A DNA stretch of 64,000 nt from Bradyrhizobium sp. BR13661 (GTDB lineage Bacteria > Pseudomonadota > Alphaproteobacteria > Rhizobiales > Xanthobacteraceae). Under the pieces are notes generated by a model. The model saw only the letters and a list, made by a program, of their open reading frames with translations. It made no database searches and was not told where the DNA came from. How positions within the stretch are numbered: position 1 is the stretch's first letter; each line of letters starts with the position of its first letter. This document shows positions 1-9,744 of this stretch, one piece after another. Position numbers and translations under genes: made by a program. The stretch spans positions 62,001 to 126,000 of the forward strand of contig NZ_JARXWB010000015.1 of NCBI RefSeq assembly GCF_029892425.1. Direction: 5' to 3'.

Positions 1-137
1 CCCACGCCACGGTCGGCGTCGAAGCGCGCCTGCTCGAGACCTGGTCGGAATTCACCGAGGTCAAGGTGCCCTGGGCGATCGACGCGCCGGAGCAACCGAC
101 AAGACTGGTGTCAACCAACGCCGGATGGCTGCGCTAG
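1..137 (+). CDS. C-terminal end of an unrecognised protein (truncated by the window edge)
   Basis: An open frame enters from the left edge and ends at a TAG at 135-137, leaving the last 44 residues. They contain the stretches ARLLETWSEF and VKVPWAIDAP. I do not recognise the family from this tail. The frame is open with codon use like that of the neighbouring genes, so I take it as the end of a real gene. It converges on the DUF4189 gene with only 28 bases between the stops. Confidence 0.45.
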   Translation, partial: HATVGVEARLLETWSEFTEVKVPWAIDAPEQPTRLVSTNAGWLR

Positions 138-165
138 CTTTCGGCCAGCCTTGGTCAGCCCTTGA

Positions 166-555
166 TCAACCCTTGGCGTCGCAGGCCCAGGCGCGGATCA
201 CGCATTCCTTGCCGCCATATTTGTAGCATTCGCGCGTGGCGGCATTGAGCGTGGCCGAGATCCTGGGCTTCACGGCGTAGCCATAGGCGCCGCAGGGGTT
301 GGTCATGTCGACCGACATCGCCGCGCAGGCGCGCTTCATCGTCACAGTCGTGCAGTCGCCCTTGCACTGCTTTTGGGCCGCGGCACGCGCCTCGTGCTCG
401 GCACCATAATCATAAGCCTGGCCGTAGGCACCGCACTTGCCCACGGCAAACGCGCCGGCCGCATGGGCTTCGGTCATATGTCGGGCGCCGGCGACGCAAA
501 CCGACAGCGCGAAGAAAAACATCGCGCAACGGCGCGCGACGACGTTCGAAATCAT
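166..555 (-). CDS. DUF4189 secreted cysteine-containing protein
   Basis: A 129-residue protein if started at the ATG at 553-555. The frame stays open further upstream, but the added residues do not resemble a signal, whereas this start gives a basic N-end followed by a hydrophobic stretch (CAMFFFALSVCVAG) typical of a signal peptide. The mature part shows paired cysteines in repeated GAYG and ATRECYKYGG-like units, the pattern of DUF4189 proteins, which have no established biochemical role. Secretion to the periplasm is inferred. It is transcribed towards the left edge and divergently from the avidin gene. Confidence 0.65.
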   Translation of the reverse strand: MISNVVARRCAMFFFALSVCVAGARHMTEAHAAGAFAVGKCGAYGQAYDYGAEHEARAAAQKQCKGDCTTVTMKRACAAMSVDMTNPCGAYGYAVKPRISATLNAATRECYKYGGKECVIRAWACDAKG

Positions 556-738
556 GGAAAAGCCCCTCACCCCCAAGGCAGGTGGAGGGAACTCTAAGCG
601 CCGGTCGTTTCCACTTGGTGAATGAGTGGTTGAAAGCCATGACGGAATAGTGATGCCGCTTAACACACTTTATAGTTGTAATTTTCAATCTCATTATTTA
701 AGGTCGTATAACGTCAAGCAGAGCCGGAGGAGACGTTC

Positions 739-1230
739 ATGCGTCCCATCAATTCAATGCTGTTCGGAGTCGTTGCGGCGGCCTGTCTGATCGGGCCCCT
801 GCCTGCGCGTGCGCAGTCGGTGAACTGGACCTGGACCAACCAATATGGCTCGACCCTGGCCATCACCAGCTTCAACCAGAACACGGGCGCGATCGCGGGG
901 ACCTACACCAACAATGCGGCAAGCAGTTGCGATGAAGGCAAGCCGCAGGGCGTGACGGGCTGGCTGGCCTACGGCAATACGGGCACAGCGATCAGCTTCT
1001 CGGTGAATTTCCTCGGCTGCGGGTCGACCACCGTCTGGACCGGACAGCTCAATAACTCGTCTGGATTCCAGGGATTGTGGTATCTGTCGCTCGGCGAGGC
1101 CGTGGCATGGAACGGCATCAGCGCGGGCGCCGACACCTTCACGTTCTCGAACGGCGACAAGGCCCTACTGACGAAGAGCGGCGTAAGTCTGAAGGCCGCC
1201 AGCGAGAAGCTGTCGAACACCAAGAAATAG
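739..1230 (+). CDS. Bradavidin-type secreted avidin (biotin-binding protein)
   Basis: A 163-residue precursor with a 25-residue signal peptide ending PLPARA before Gln26. The mature part begins QSVNWTWTNQYGSTLAI and matches what I recall of bradavidin from Bradyrhizobium at nearly every position. Avidins fold as eight-stranded beta barrels that assemble as tetramers and bind biotin very tightly. Conserved Trp residues lining the pocket (WTWTN, VWTGQL, LWYLS, VAWNG) are present. Cys64 and Cys94 of the precursor correspond to Cys39 and Cys69 of mature bradavidin, described as an inter-subunit disulfide. The tail SEKLSNTKK corresponds to the bradavidin C-terminus, reported to fold back into a neighbouring biotin pocket. 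A GGAGGAGA ribosome site lies just upstream of the ATG. Confidence 0.93.
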   Translation: MRPINSMLFGVVAAACLIGPLPARAQSVNWTWTNQYGSTLAITSFNQNTGAIAGTYTNNAASSCDEGKPQGVTGWLAYGNTGTAISFSVNFLGCGSTTVWTGQLNNSSGFQGLWYLSLGEAVAWNGISAGADTFTFSNGDKALLTKSGVSLKAASEKLSNTKK

Positions 1231-1241
1231 ATGAGCAGCTT

Positions 1242-1337
1242 GTAGGGTGGCAGGCAAAGCGAAGCGTGCCCACCATCAGTCAGAGATCACGATGTGACGA
1301 GAGGGTGGGCACGGCGCTACGCGCCTTTGCCCACCCC
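1242..1337. repeat. Imperfect inverted repeat (GGTGGGC type) in intergenic space
   Basis: Two arms, one around TAGGGTGGCAGGCAAAGC and one ending GCGCCTTTGCCCACCC, are approximate reverse complements with a central spacer. This is a common design of short intergenic palindromic elements in Bradyrhizobium chromosomes. It lies between two convergent genes and could form a hairpin in either transcript; no T-run follows, so it is not a classic terminator. Confidence 0.6.
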
Positions 1338-1349
1338 TGTCTCAGCGCA

Positions 1350-2954
1350 CTACCCTCGTCTCGCCGCTTCCAACGCCTGCGGCGTGTCGATGTCGAGGAA
1401 CGCGCCCTCACCGTCGACGGGCACTTCCGCGACGGCTTCGGTGTGCTTGGCGATTAAATGCCGCGCGCCGACGTCGCCGTCGAGCGTCATCAACTCCTTG
1501 AAGAAGCGGCGCGACCACAGCACGGGATTGCCGCGGCGGCCTTCGCTGACGGGCACGACAATGAGATTGCCACGGTCCGGCGCAAAGCTGTCGATGAGCC
1601 GGCCGATCAGGCCGGCATCGATCAGCGGCATGTCACCGAGGCAAACCACGGCGCCGTCGCAACTCTCGGGGACAGCTGCAATGCCTGATTTCACCGAGCT
1701 CGCGATGCCACCCGCGAAATCCGGGTTCTTGACGAAGCGCACCTTCAGGCCTTGCAACGCCTGCTCGACCAGCTCGCTCTGATGGCCGGTGACGACGATC
1801 ACCTCGGATGCTTTCGACGCCAGCGCCTGCTCGGTCGCGATCCGCACCAGCTTTTTGCCGTCGAGCTCGGCGAGCAGCTTGTTCGGCCCGCCCATGCGGG
1901 TCGAGCGGCCCGCCGCGAGCACGATGGCGGCGACCTGGCTGTTGCCCTCGATCTCCGGCTTGGCGCGCGGTTGCGGCCGCGTCACGATTTCCATCAAGAG
2001 GCCGCCGACGCCCATGCCCATCAGCTCGGACCGTGTCACCTTGATGCCGGCCAAGAGCCGCATCAGGACCCAGTCAAAGCCATTCTCGACCGGCGAGCGC
2101 GCACACCCGGGCGCACCCAGCACCGGCACGCTGCCGGCGCGCGCGATCAGCAGCAGATTGCCGGGATCGACCGGCATGCCGAAATGCTCGATCTCGCCGC
2201 CGATTCCCGTGACCGCGGCCGGGATCACGTCGCGCCGGTCGGCAATGGCCGATGCGCCGAACACGATCACGAGCTCGGCGCCGAGCGCGAGCAAATCCTT
2301 GATCGCGGCCGACAGCGCATGCTCGTCATGCTGCACGCGACGCTCCGCGATGATGGCAGCGCCGGCCGGCGCGAGGCGTTCGGCGGTGACCCGCAGCGTC
2401 TTGTCGACCACCTTGGCGGACAGGCCCGGCAGCAGCGTCGAGACAACGCCGACACGCTTGATGACGTAAGGCGCGATCTTCAGCACGTCCTTGCCGGCGG
2501 CCTTCACCGCGGCATCGCGCAAGACGCCTTCAACGCCGAACGGGATGATCTTGACCGTGCCGACCATCTCACCTTCGACCACCGGCTTGTAAGCGGCGAG
2601 CGTGGCGAATGTGATGGCCTCGTCGACATTGTTGATCCGGTCGACCGCGGCGCGGTCGATCACCAGCAGGCCCGGGCGCGCAGCGAACAGATTGGCGCGG
2701 CCAGTGAAGGCGCGCTCGACATGAATGCCCTCACCGCCGATCGCAAGCGCAATGCTGGCGGCCGCGACGTCCTCGGAGACGTCGCCCTCCTCCATCCGCA
2801 CCACGACGATGTCCTTGATGCCGGCGCGCTCGAGCTGCTCGACCTCGGCAGGCCCGATCGTCGTGCCTTTCTTCAGCACCAGCGGTCCCTGGCGCAGGGT
2901 GTGGACGGTCACCCCGCCGATCGCATCCCTGGGGCTCGCCGGGCCGAACTTCAT
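1350..2954 (-). CDS. Molybdopterin-binding / MobA-like cytidylyltransferase fusion protein
   Basis: A 534-residue two-domain protein. Residues 1 to about 335 look like a MoeA/MogA-type molybdopterin-binding module, including LGAPGCARSPVENGFDW, a motif of the MoCF_biosynth fold. Residues from about 342 form an NTP-transferase (MobA/MocA type) with the signature LAAGRSTRMGGPNKLL and a later VCLGDMPLI metal/nucleotide motif. Such fusions sit in cox/xanthine-dehydrogenase operons and are thought to finish the molybdenum cofactor, probably as the cytosine dinucleotide form. Its ATG overlaps the stop of the preceding xdhC gene by four bases, so the two are translationally coupled. It is the last gene of the operon. 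Confidence 0.85.
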   Translation of the reverse strand: MKFGPASPRDAIGGVTVHTLRQGPLVLKKGTTIGPAEVEQLERAGIKDIVVVRMEEGDVSEDVAAASIALAIGGEGIHVERAFTGRANLFAARPGLLVIDRAAVDRINNVDEAITFATLAAYKPVVEGEMVGTVKIIPFGVEGVLRDAAVKAAGKDVLKIAPYVIKRVGVVSTLLPGLSAKVVDKTLRVTAERLAPAGAAIIAERRVQHDEHALSAAIKDLLALGAELVIVFGASAIADRRDVIPAAVTGIGGEIEHFGMPVDPGNLLLIARAGSVPVLGAPGCARSPVENGFDWVLMRLLAGIKVTRSELMGMGVGGLLMEIVTRPQPRAKPEIEGNSQVAAIVLAAGRSTRMGGPNKLLAELDGKKLVRIATEQALASKASEVIVVTGHQSELVEQALQGLKVRFVKNPDFAGGIASSVKSGIAAVPESCDGAVVCLGDMPLIDAGLIGRLIDSFAPDRGNLIVVPVSEGRRGNPVLWSRRFFKELMTLDGDVGARHLIAKHTEAVAEVPVDGEGAFLDIDTPQALEAARRG

Positions 2955-3652
2955 GCCGCTTCTTCTTTTTCTTTGGGCGGCAGGCGCAGCACGGCCGTGA
3001 TCTCGGCCATGATCGCCACCGCGATCTCGGACGGTGAGACCGCGCCGATCGCAAGCCCAATGGGCGCGTGGATGCGCGCGATGTCGCTCTCCCTCGCGCC
3101 CTGCGCCCGTAGCCGGTCGCCGCGCTTGGCATGCGTCTTCCGCGAACCGAGTGCACCGATATAGAAGCAGTTGCGCGCGAAGGCGTGCAGCAGCGCGGGG
3201 TCGTCGATCTTGGGATCATGCGTTACCGCGACGAAGGCCGTGTAGGCGTCGACATTGAGCGGCGGCAGCGCGGTATCCGGCCATTCGGCAATCAGCGGAA
3301 TATCCGGGAAGCGCTCCGGGCTCGCAAAGGCCGTGCGGGGATCGACCACGGTGACGTCATAGCCGAGCGAGCGCGCCAGCGGCGCCAGCGCCTGGCTGAT
3401 ATGGACCGCGCCGATGATGACGAGCTTTGCGGTCGGCGCGTAGACGTTGAGGAAGAGCTTTTTGCCGCCGACTTCGACATTGGCGCTCTTGCCCATACGA
3501 AGCTGTTTTTCCAGTTCGGCCCGCAGGGGATCCTTGGCAAAATCGCCGGCCTTCACAAGGCGCTGTTCGCCGCTCTCGGTGTCGGTGACGAGAATGACCG
3601 GGCGGCGCGCGGCGCGCTCGGCATTGAGTTTGTGCAGGAGCTCCAGCTTCAC
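2951..3652 (-). CDS. XdhC-type MoCo chaperone, C-terminal (Rossmann) half
   Basis: 233 residues. A Rossmann-like core begins at KLVIIGAVHISQALAPLARS and continues with a VVDPR strand end, AVTHDPKIDDPAL and FYIGALGSRKT, all hallmarks of the XdhC_C domain. XdhC proteins bind molybdenum cofactor and help its sulfuration and insertion into xanthine dehydrogenase-family enzymes. Here the XdhC protein is split into two genes; the N-terminal half lies immediately upstream with a two-base gap. The C-terminal tail PPKEKEEAA is charged and probably disordered. Confidence 0.88.
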   Translation of the reverse strand: MKLELLHKLNAERAARRPVILVTDTESGEQRLVKAGDFAKDPLRAELEKQLRMGKSANVEVGGKKLFLNVYAPTAKLVIIGAVHISQALAPLARSLGYDVTVVDPRTAFASPERFPDIPLIAEWPDTALPPLNVDAYTAFVAVTHDPKIDDPALLHAFARNCFYIGALGSRKTHAKRGDRLRAQGARESDIARIHAPIGLAIGAVSPSEIAVAIMAEITAVLRLPPKEKEEAA

Positions 3653-3654
3653 GG

Positions 3655-3978
3655 CTAGCCAACCTTCTCGACGAAGACGCGGATGGTGCCGCCGCAGGAG
3701 AGGCCGACATTCCAGGCGGTCTCGTCGGCGACGCCGAACTCCAGCATCTTGGGCTTGCCGCTCTCGATCACGTCCATGGCCTCGGTGACCACGGCACCCT
3801 CGACGCAGCCGCCGGAGACCGAGCCCAGGAACGTACCCTGGTCGTTGATGACGAGGCTCGAGCCCGCAGGGCGCGGGGCCGAGCCCCAGGTCTCCACGAC
3901 GGTTGCCAGCGCGACGCCACGGCCGGCCTTCTGCCAGTCCTCCGCCGCCTTCAGAATGTCCTCGTCGCGATCGAGCAT
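3655..3978 (-). CDS. XdhC/CoxI-family protein, N-terminal half
   Basis: A 107-residue XdhC_CoxI domain. Diagnostic segments are ATVVETWGSAPRPAGSS, GSVSGGCVEGAV and SCGGTIRVFVE near the C-end. The conserved Cys in SGGCVEG and the Cys in LSCGG are the residues usually discussed for cofactor handling. The domain is a stand-alone gene that presumably works with the downstream Rossmann half. It sits 11 bases after the VWA gene and so belongs to the same transcript. Confidence 0.88.
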   Translation of the reverse strand: MLDRDEDILKAAEDWQKAGRGVALATVVETWGSAPRPAGSSLVINDQGTFLGSVSGGCVEGAVVTEAMDVIESGKPKMLEFGVADETAWNVGLSCGGTIRVFVEKVG

Positions 3979-3989
3979 GGCTTTGCCTC

Positions 3990-5192
3990 TCAGGCTGCGG
4001 AACGGATCAGGCTGCGGTGATGCGGCGGCAGCGGCCGGGAGAGCGTCGTGATCAGCTCCTGGATCGAACTCAAATTATGCACCGGGCGAAATTCGTCAAC
4101 GTGGGGGAGCATCATTTTGATGCCCTGGGCCTTGGCCTCGAAGCCGCCGAACCGGAGCAGCGGGTTGAGCCAGATCAGCCGCCGGCAGGACCGGTGCAGC
4201 CGGTCCATCTCGAAGGCGAGCCTGGAATCGGCCTCCCGCTCCAGCCCGTCGGAGATCAGCAGCACGATGGCGCCCTGGCTCAGCACCCGCCGCGCCCACA
4301 ATTTGTTGAAGTTGTGCAGCGAGGCCGAGATCCTTGTGCCGCCGGCCCAGTCCTCGACCGCCGCCGAGCAGCTCGCCAGCGCCTCGTCCGGATCGCGCTG
4401 GCGTAACGCGCGTGTCACATTGGTCAGCCGGGTGCCGAACAGAAACACCGAGACGCGCTTGCGCGCATCGCCGATGGCATGGAGGAAATGCAGGAACAGG
4501 CGGGTGTACTCGCTCATCGACCCCGAGATATCGAGCAGCGCCACGATCGGGGCCGGCTTCTCGATCCGCCCGAGACGATGGATGTCGATGATGTCGCCGC
4601 CGGTGCGCAGGGACGCCCGCAGCGTGCGGCGCATGTCGAGCCGCAGGCCGCGCGGATCGGGCAGGTAGCGGCGCGTCAGCAGCTCTGCCTGTGGCAGCCG
4701 CATCATCTCGATGGCACGGAGCGCTTCAGTGATCTCGGCGGCGCTCATCTGCGCAAAATCCTTTTTCTGAAGGATCTCCTTGTCGGAGACCGACAGGCGC
4801 AGGTCCTGCTCCTGGTGCTGCGGCGTCTCCGTCATCCGCGGCTGCGACATCGCTTCCTGAACGCGGCGTGCGGCGGCCGGCGGCTTCTTCTTGGCGCTAT
4901 CGGGCAGCGGCACCGAATCCAGCATGTGCTTCCACTCTTCCGAGGCCCGGAAGAACAGGTTGAAGGCCTGCTTGAAGATCAGCGCATGCTCGTGGCGCTT
5001 GACGAAGATCGCCTCGAGCGTCGTGAAGACGTCGGCGCGGCTGCCGATGTCGATCACCTGCAGCGCGTTCATGGCATCGATCACCGCGCCCGGACCGACC
5101 GGCATGCCGGTCGCACGCAGCGCGCGCGCAAAGCCGACGATATTGTCGGCGAACTGCTCGGTCTTTTCAGGCGCGAGGTGGTTGATGGCCAT
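3990..5192 (-). CDS. CoxE-like VWA-domain protein
   Basis: 400 residues with a von Willebrand factor A domain whose metal-ion-dependent adhesion motif DISGSMS is at residues 221-227. The N-terminal 200 residues are helical and charged, as in the CoxE family. CoxE works with the MoxR-type ATPase CoxD, which in the CO-dehydrogenase system is implicated in assembling the copper-sulfur-molybdenum active site. The partner ATPase gene is upstream, separated by 123 bases that are largely a palindromic repeat. The role with this particular enzyme is inferred from context. Confidence 0.88.
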   Translation of the reverse strand: MAINHLAPEKTEQFADNIVGFARALRATGMPVGPGAVIDAMNALQVIDIGSRADVFTTLEAIFVKRHEHALIFKQAFNLFFRASEEWKHMLDSVPLPDSAKKKPPAAARRVQEAMSQPRMTETPQHQEQDLRLSVSDKEILQKKDFAQMSAAEITEALRAIEMMRLPQAELLTRRYLPDPRGLRLDMRRTLRASLRTGGDIIDIHRLGRIEKPAPIVALLDISGSMSEYTRLFLHFLHAIGDARKRVSVFLFGTRLTNVTRALRQRDPDEALASCSAAVEDWAGGTRISASLHNFNKLWARRVLSQGAIVLLISDGLEREADSRLAFEMDRLHRSCRRLIWLNPLLRFGGFEAKAQGIKMMLPHVDEFRPVHNLSSIQELITTLSRPLPPHHRSLIRSAA

Positions 5193-5208
5193 GGTCTACT
5201 GTCTCTGC

Positions 5209-5313
5209 CGTCATTCCGGGGCACGCGAAGCGTGAACCCGAAATCCATTTGTCCGCAACACCTGCCGCCTGATGGATTCCGGGCTCGCGACTTCCTCGCG
5301 CCCCGGAATGACG
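5209..5313. repeat. Palindromic intergenic repeat with 13-bp perfect end arms, inside the cox operon
   Basis: The ends read CGTCATTCCGGGG and CCCCGGAATGACG, exact reverse complements. Inside are secondary arms around GAAATCCAT and ATGGATTCC. This is a short non-coding palindromic element; a relative is at 43682-43759. It separates two genes expected to be co-transcribed and would fold into a long hairpin in the mRNA, so it may affect stability or relative expression of the two. Confidence 0.8.
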
Positions 5314-5315
5314 AA

Positions 5316-6221
<906 letters not shown>

Positions 6222-6281
6222 GAAACAGCCAGTCTTGCTACGCCCTCACCGGGACAGGTTTGGCCGAGGCGTGAGGTTCAC

Positions 6282-7088
6282 TCACCCCTTGGCATTGGCG
6301 GCATCGAGGGCGCGCCGCGTCAGCACGCCGATGAGATGCGCGCGATATTCGGCGCTGCCGTGGATGTCGCTGTTGAGCCCCTCCGCCGGCACCTCGATGC
6401 CTTCGATGGCCTTCGAGGCGAAACGCTTCTTCAGTGCTTCCTCGAACGCCTCCACGCGGAACACGCCGTCCGAGCCCGCGCCGGTGACCGCGACCCGCAC
6501 ATCCGAAGGACGCCGCGCCACGAACACGCCGACCAGCGCATAGCGCGAGGCCTGGTTGCGGAACTTGATATAGGCGGCCTTCTTCGGCAGCGGGAACATC
6601 ACCTTGGTGATGATCTCGTCGGCTTCCAGCGCCGTCGAGAACAGACCCTGGAAATACTCTTCAGCCTTGAGGCGGCGCTTGTTGGTGACGATGGTCGCCC
6701 CTAACGCGAGCACCGCGGCCGGATAATCGGCCGTCGGGTCATTGTTGGCGAGTGAGCCGCCGATGGTGCCCTTGTGGCGTACGGCGGGATCACCGATCTG
6801 GCTGGCGAGACTGGCCAGTGCCGGAATGGCTTCACCGACGATGGCGGAGCTCGCGACCTCGGCATGCTTGGCGGTGGCGCCGATCACCAGCGAACGGCCC
6901 TTCATCTCGATCGTGTTGAGCCCCTCGATATGGGAGAGGTCGACCAGATGCGGCGGGCTGGCGAGCCGCTGCTTCATGACGGGAATCAGCGTGTGGCCGC
7001 CGGCGATCACCTTGGCGTCTTCGTTCTTCACCAGGAGGTTGGCCGCCTGGCGCACGGTCCCAGGGCGATGGTATTTGAATTCGTACAT
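6282..7088 (-). CDS. Medium FAD-binding subunit of a molybdenum hydroxylase (CoxM-like)
   Basis: 268 residues of the xanthine dehydrogenase FAD-subunit family. The two flavin-contact motifs AGGHT (29-33) and TIGGS (108-112) are present, followed by a CO_deh_flav_C-type domain near YIKFRNQASRYALVGV. In such enzymes this subunit passes electrons from the iron-sulfur subunit to its acceptor. It lies 24 bases downstream of the iron-sulfur subunit gene. The usual position for the large molybdopterin subunit, next to these two, is empty. Confidence 0.9.
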   Translation of the reverse strand: MYEFKYHRPGTVRQAANLLVKNEDAKVIAGGHTLIPVMKQRLASPPHLVDLSHIEGLNTIEMKGRSLVIGATAKHAEVASSAIVGEAIPALASLASQIGDPAVRHKGTIGGSLANNDPTADYPAAVLALGATIVTNKRRLKAEEYFQGLFSTALEADEIITKVMFPLPKKAAYIKFRNQASRYALVGVFVARRPSDVRVAVTGAGSDGVFRVEAFEEALKKRFASKAIEGIEVPAEGLNSDIHGSAEYRAHLIGVLTRRALDAANAKG

Positions 7089-7112
7089 TGGGGGTGTCCT
7101 GAGGGCGCGCGG

Positions 7113-7598
<486 letters not shown>

Positions 7599-7620
7599 AA
7601 GCACTCTCTATCAGCGCCCC

Positions 7621-7686
7621 GACGGGTCCCGTCGAAGCGGTTCTTTCTTATAATTATTCCAACCCATCATATGGGCCATTATGGCC
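7621..7686. promoter_or_regulatory. Two short perfect palindromes upstream of the iron-sulfur subunit gene
   Basis: Between the CoxG-like stop and the CoxS-like start are GACGGG-T-CCCGTC (7621-7633) and GGCCAT-T-ATGGCC (7674-7686), each six bases per arm with a single-base centre. Between them is an A+T-rich stretch (TTATAATTATT), unlike the GC-rich surroundings. The arrangement suggests a regulated promoter or a processing site internal to the operon. No specific regulator can be named. Confidence 0.35.
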
Positions 7687-7737
7687 GGGGGCAACATCGC
7701 CCCGGGCGCAAGGTGCCATGACGAAAAGCGAGGGTGT

Positions 7738-8184
7738 TCAGCCCTGTACCGCCTTGGCGAAATTCGCGAAAAACTCATCGGCCAACTTCTTGGCGGTGCC
7801 GTTGATCAGGCGCTGGCCGAGCTGCGCCAACTTGCCGCCGATCTGCGCCTCGACATCATACGAAAGCAGTGTGCCGCCGTCCTTCTCGGCGAGCTTCACC
7901 GCGGCGCCGCCCTTGGCGAAGCCGGCCACCCCGCCCTCGCCTTCGCCTGAGATCTTGTAGCCGTTCGGCGGATCGAGATCGGACAGAGTCACCTTGCCCT
8001 TGAAGCGCGCCGAGACCGGGCCGACCTTCATTTTCGCGGTAGCGCGAAAGCCGCCATCGTCGGTCTTCTCCAGCTCCTCGCAGCCAGGGATGCAGGCCTT
8101 CAGAACCGCGGGGTCGTTGAGCTTCTCCCACACGGCCTCGCGCGGCGCCGCAAGCTGGACTTCGCCGTTCATCGTCATGGCCAT
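7738..8184 (-). CDS. CoxG-like SRPBCC-fold protein
   Basis: 148 residues starting MAMTMNGEVQLAAP, preceded by a GGAGG ribosome site; longer in-frame starts upstream have no such site. The sequence matches the carbon monoxide dehydrogenase subunit G family (AVWEKLNDPAVLKACIPGCE, ISGEGEGGVAGFAKG, QIGGKLAQLGQRLI). In Oligotropha, CoxG is thought to recruit the CO dehydrogenase to the membrane. This copy ends shortly after the START-like fold and lacks the long hydrophobic tail seen in some CoxG proteins. It is the first gene of the minus-strand operon. Confidence 0.88.
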   Translation of the reverse strand: MAMTMNGEVQLAAPREAVWEKLNDPAVLKACIPGCEELEKTDDGGFRATAKMKVGPVSARFKGKVTLSDLDPPNGYKISGEGEGGVAGFAKGGAAVKLAEKDGGTLLSYDVEAQIGGKLAQLGQRLINGTAKKLADEFFANFAKAVQG

Positions 8185-8354
8185 GGGGACCTCCGGGGAT
8201 CGCAAAAGGTAGGGATGCTCAAGTAACGCACGGAGGCCGCAAAGAAAAGGGTGCCCCCCGGTCACGAGCAATGCATATTCGCAAGCGCAAAAAGTCTTGT
8301 ACGGTCAGTCAGGGATTGGCAGAGCCCGATCATGGTGATTAGGTCCCGCGCAAC

Positions 8355-9710
8355 ATGAGCACAGCCCTCTCTCCCCTGCTTGCGCCAATGCTGTCGAGCG
8401 CGGCCATGCGTGCCGTCTGCGACGACCGGACCACGCTCCAGAACATGCTCGATTTCGAAGCAGCCCTGGCCCGTGCCGAGGCCGCTACGGCCGTAATTCC
8501 AGCCAGCGCGGTGGCCCCGATCGAAGCTGCCTGCAAGGCCGACACTTTCGACTTGGCCGCGCTGGCCGAGGCCGCGACCCGGTCAGGCAATCTCGCGATC
8601 CCCCTGGTCAAGATGCTGACCGCCAATGTTGGCAAGGCCGATGCCGCGGCCGCGCGCTACGTGCATTGGGGCGCGACCAGCCAGGACGTCATCGACACCG
8701 CGACCATACTGGGCTTGCGCGCTGCAATCGACGCGCTGGACGTCGATCTCAGCCGTGCCATCAAGGGCTTTGCCGCGCTCGCGCGCAGCCATCGCAACAC
8801 CGCGATGGTGGCGCGGACCTGGCTCCAGCACGCGTTGCCGATGCCGTTCGGGTTGAAGGCTGCCGAATATGCCGCGAGCCTCGCCCGCGCCCGTTGCCGC
8901 CTGCGTCGACTCCGCCGCGAAGGCCTCGCCCTGCAATTCGGGGGCGCCGCCGGCACGCTCGCCGCCCTCGGGGACAAGGGGCTGGCGGTCTCCGAGCGCC
9001 TCGCACAGGAGCTGAACCTACCGCTGCCGGAAGCGCCCTGGCACACCCATCGCGACCGCATCGCCGAGGCGGCTTCGAGTTTTGCGATTCTCGCCGGAAG
9101 CTGCGGCAAGATCGCGCGCGACGTCTCGCTGATGATGCAGACCGATGTCGGCGAAGCTTTCGAGCCCGCCGGAGAAGGCCGCGGCGGCTCCTCGACCATG
9201 CCGCACAAGCGCAATCCTGTCGCGGCCGCAAGCGCGCTCGGCTGTGCGACCATGGCGCCCCAGCTCGCCGCCACGATTCTCGCCGCCCAGGTGCAGGACC
9301 ACGAGCGCAGCGCCGGGCCCTGGCATGCGGAATGGCCGACACTGCCGCAATTGATGCTGGTCACCTCGGGCGCACTTGCTGCCGTCGTCGACATCGCCGA
9401 AGGCCTCGACGTCGATGCGGCGCGGATGCGCAGCAATCTCGATGCCACGCATGGGCTGATCATGGCGGAAGCCGTCACCTTTGCGCTCGCCGACAAGATC
9501 GGCAAGAGCGACGCGCATCACCTGATCGAGGCCGCGAGCAAGCGCGCGGTTGCCGAGAAGAAGCATCTGCGCGAAATTCTCGCCGCCGATTCGCAGGTCA
9601 CTGCGCATCTGACGCCGGAGAAAATAGCGGCATTGTTCGAGCCGATGGCCTATCAAGGGGCCTCTCAAGTACTGATCGACCGGCTGCTCGACAGCCTCGA
9701 CCGCGAATAG
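8355..9710 (+). CDS. pcaB: 3-carboxy-cis,cis-muconate cycloisomerase
   Basis: 451 residues of the fumarase/aspartase superfamily, with the signature GSSTMPHKRNP at residues 278-288 and the earlier VHWGATSQDVIDTA segment. PcaB converts 3-carboxy-cis,cis-muconate to 4-carboxymuconolactone in the protocatechuate branch of the beta-ketoadipate pathway. The assignment is reinforced by pcaD and pcaC directly downstream. The ATG at 8355 lacks a strong ribosome site. The gene is divergent from the cox-type operon, with a 170-base shared upstream region. Confidence 0.93.
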   Translation: MSTALSPLLAPMLSSAAMRAVCDDRTTLQNMLDFEAALARAEAATAVIPASAVAPIEAACKADTFDLAALAEAATRSGNLAIPLVKMLTANVGKADAAAARYVHWGATSQDVIDTATILGLRAAIDALDVDLSRAIKGFAALARSHRNTAMVARTWLQHALPMPFGLKAAEYAASLARARCRLRRLRREGLALQFGGAAGTLAALGDKGLAVSERLAQELNLPLPEAPWHTHRDRIAEAASSFAILAGSCGKIARDVSLMMQTDVGEAFEPAGEGRGGSSTMPHKRNPVAAASALGCATMAPQLAATILAAQVQDHERSAGPWHAEWPTLPQLMLVTSGALAAVVDIAEGLDVDAARMRSNLDATHGLIMAEAVTFALADKIGKSDAHHLIEAASKRAVAEKKHLREILAADSQVTAHLTPEKIAALFEPMAYQGASQVLIDRLLDSLDRE

Positions 9711-9744
9711 AGCAGCCCTGAGCGAGAATAAACGGAGACGCCGC

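Noticed and set aside
1752..3164. Long plus-strand open frame opposite the molybdopterin and xdhC genes
   Set aside because: It is a mirror of the GC-rich coding strand; the product is a His/Arg/Asp-rich string with no family pattern, and the minus-strand genes carry clear motifs.
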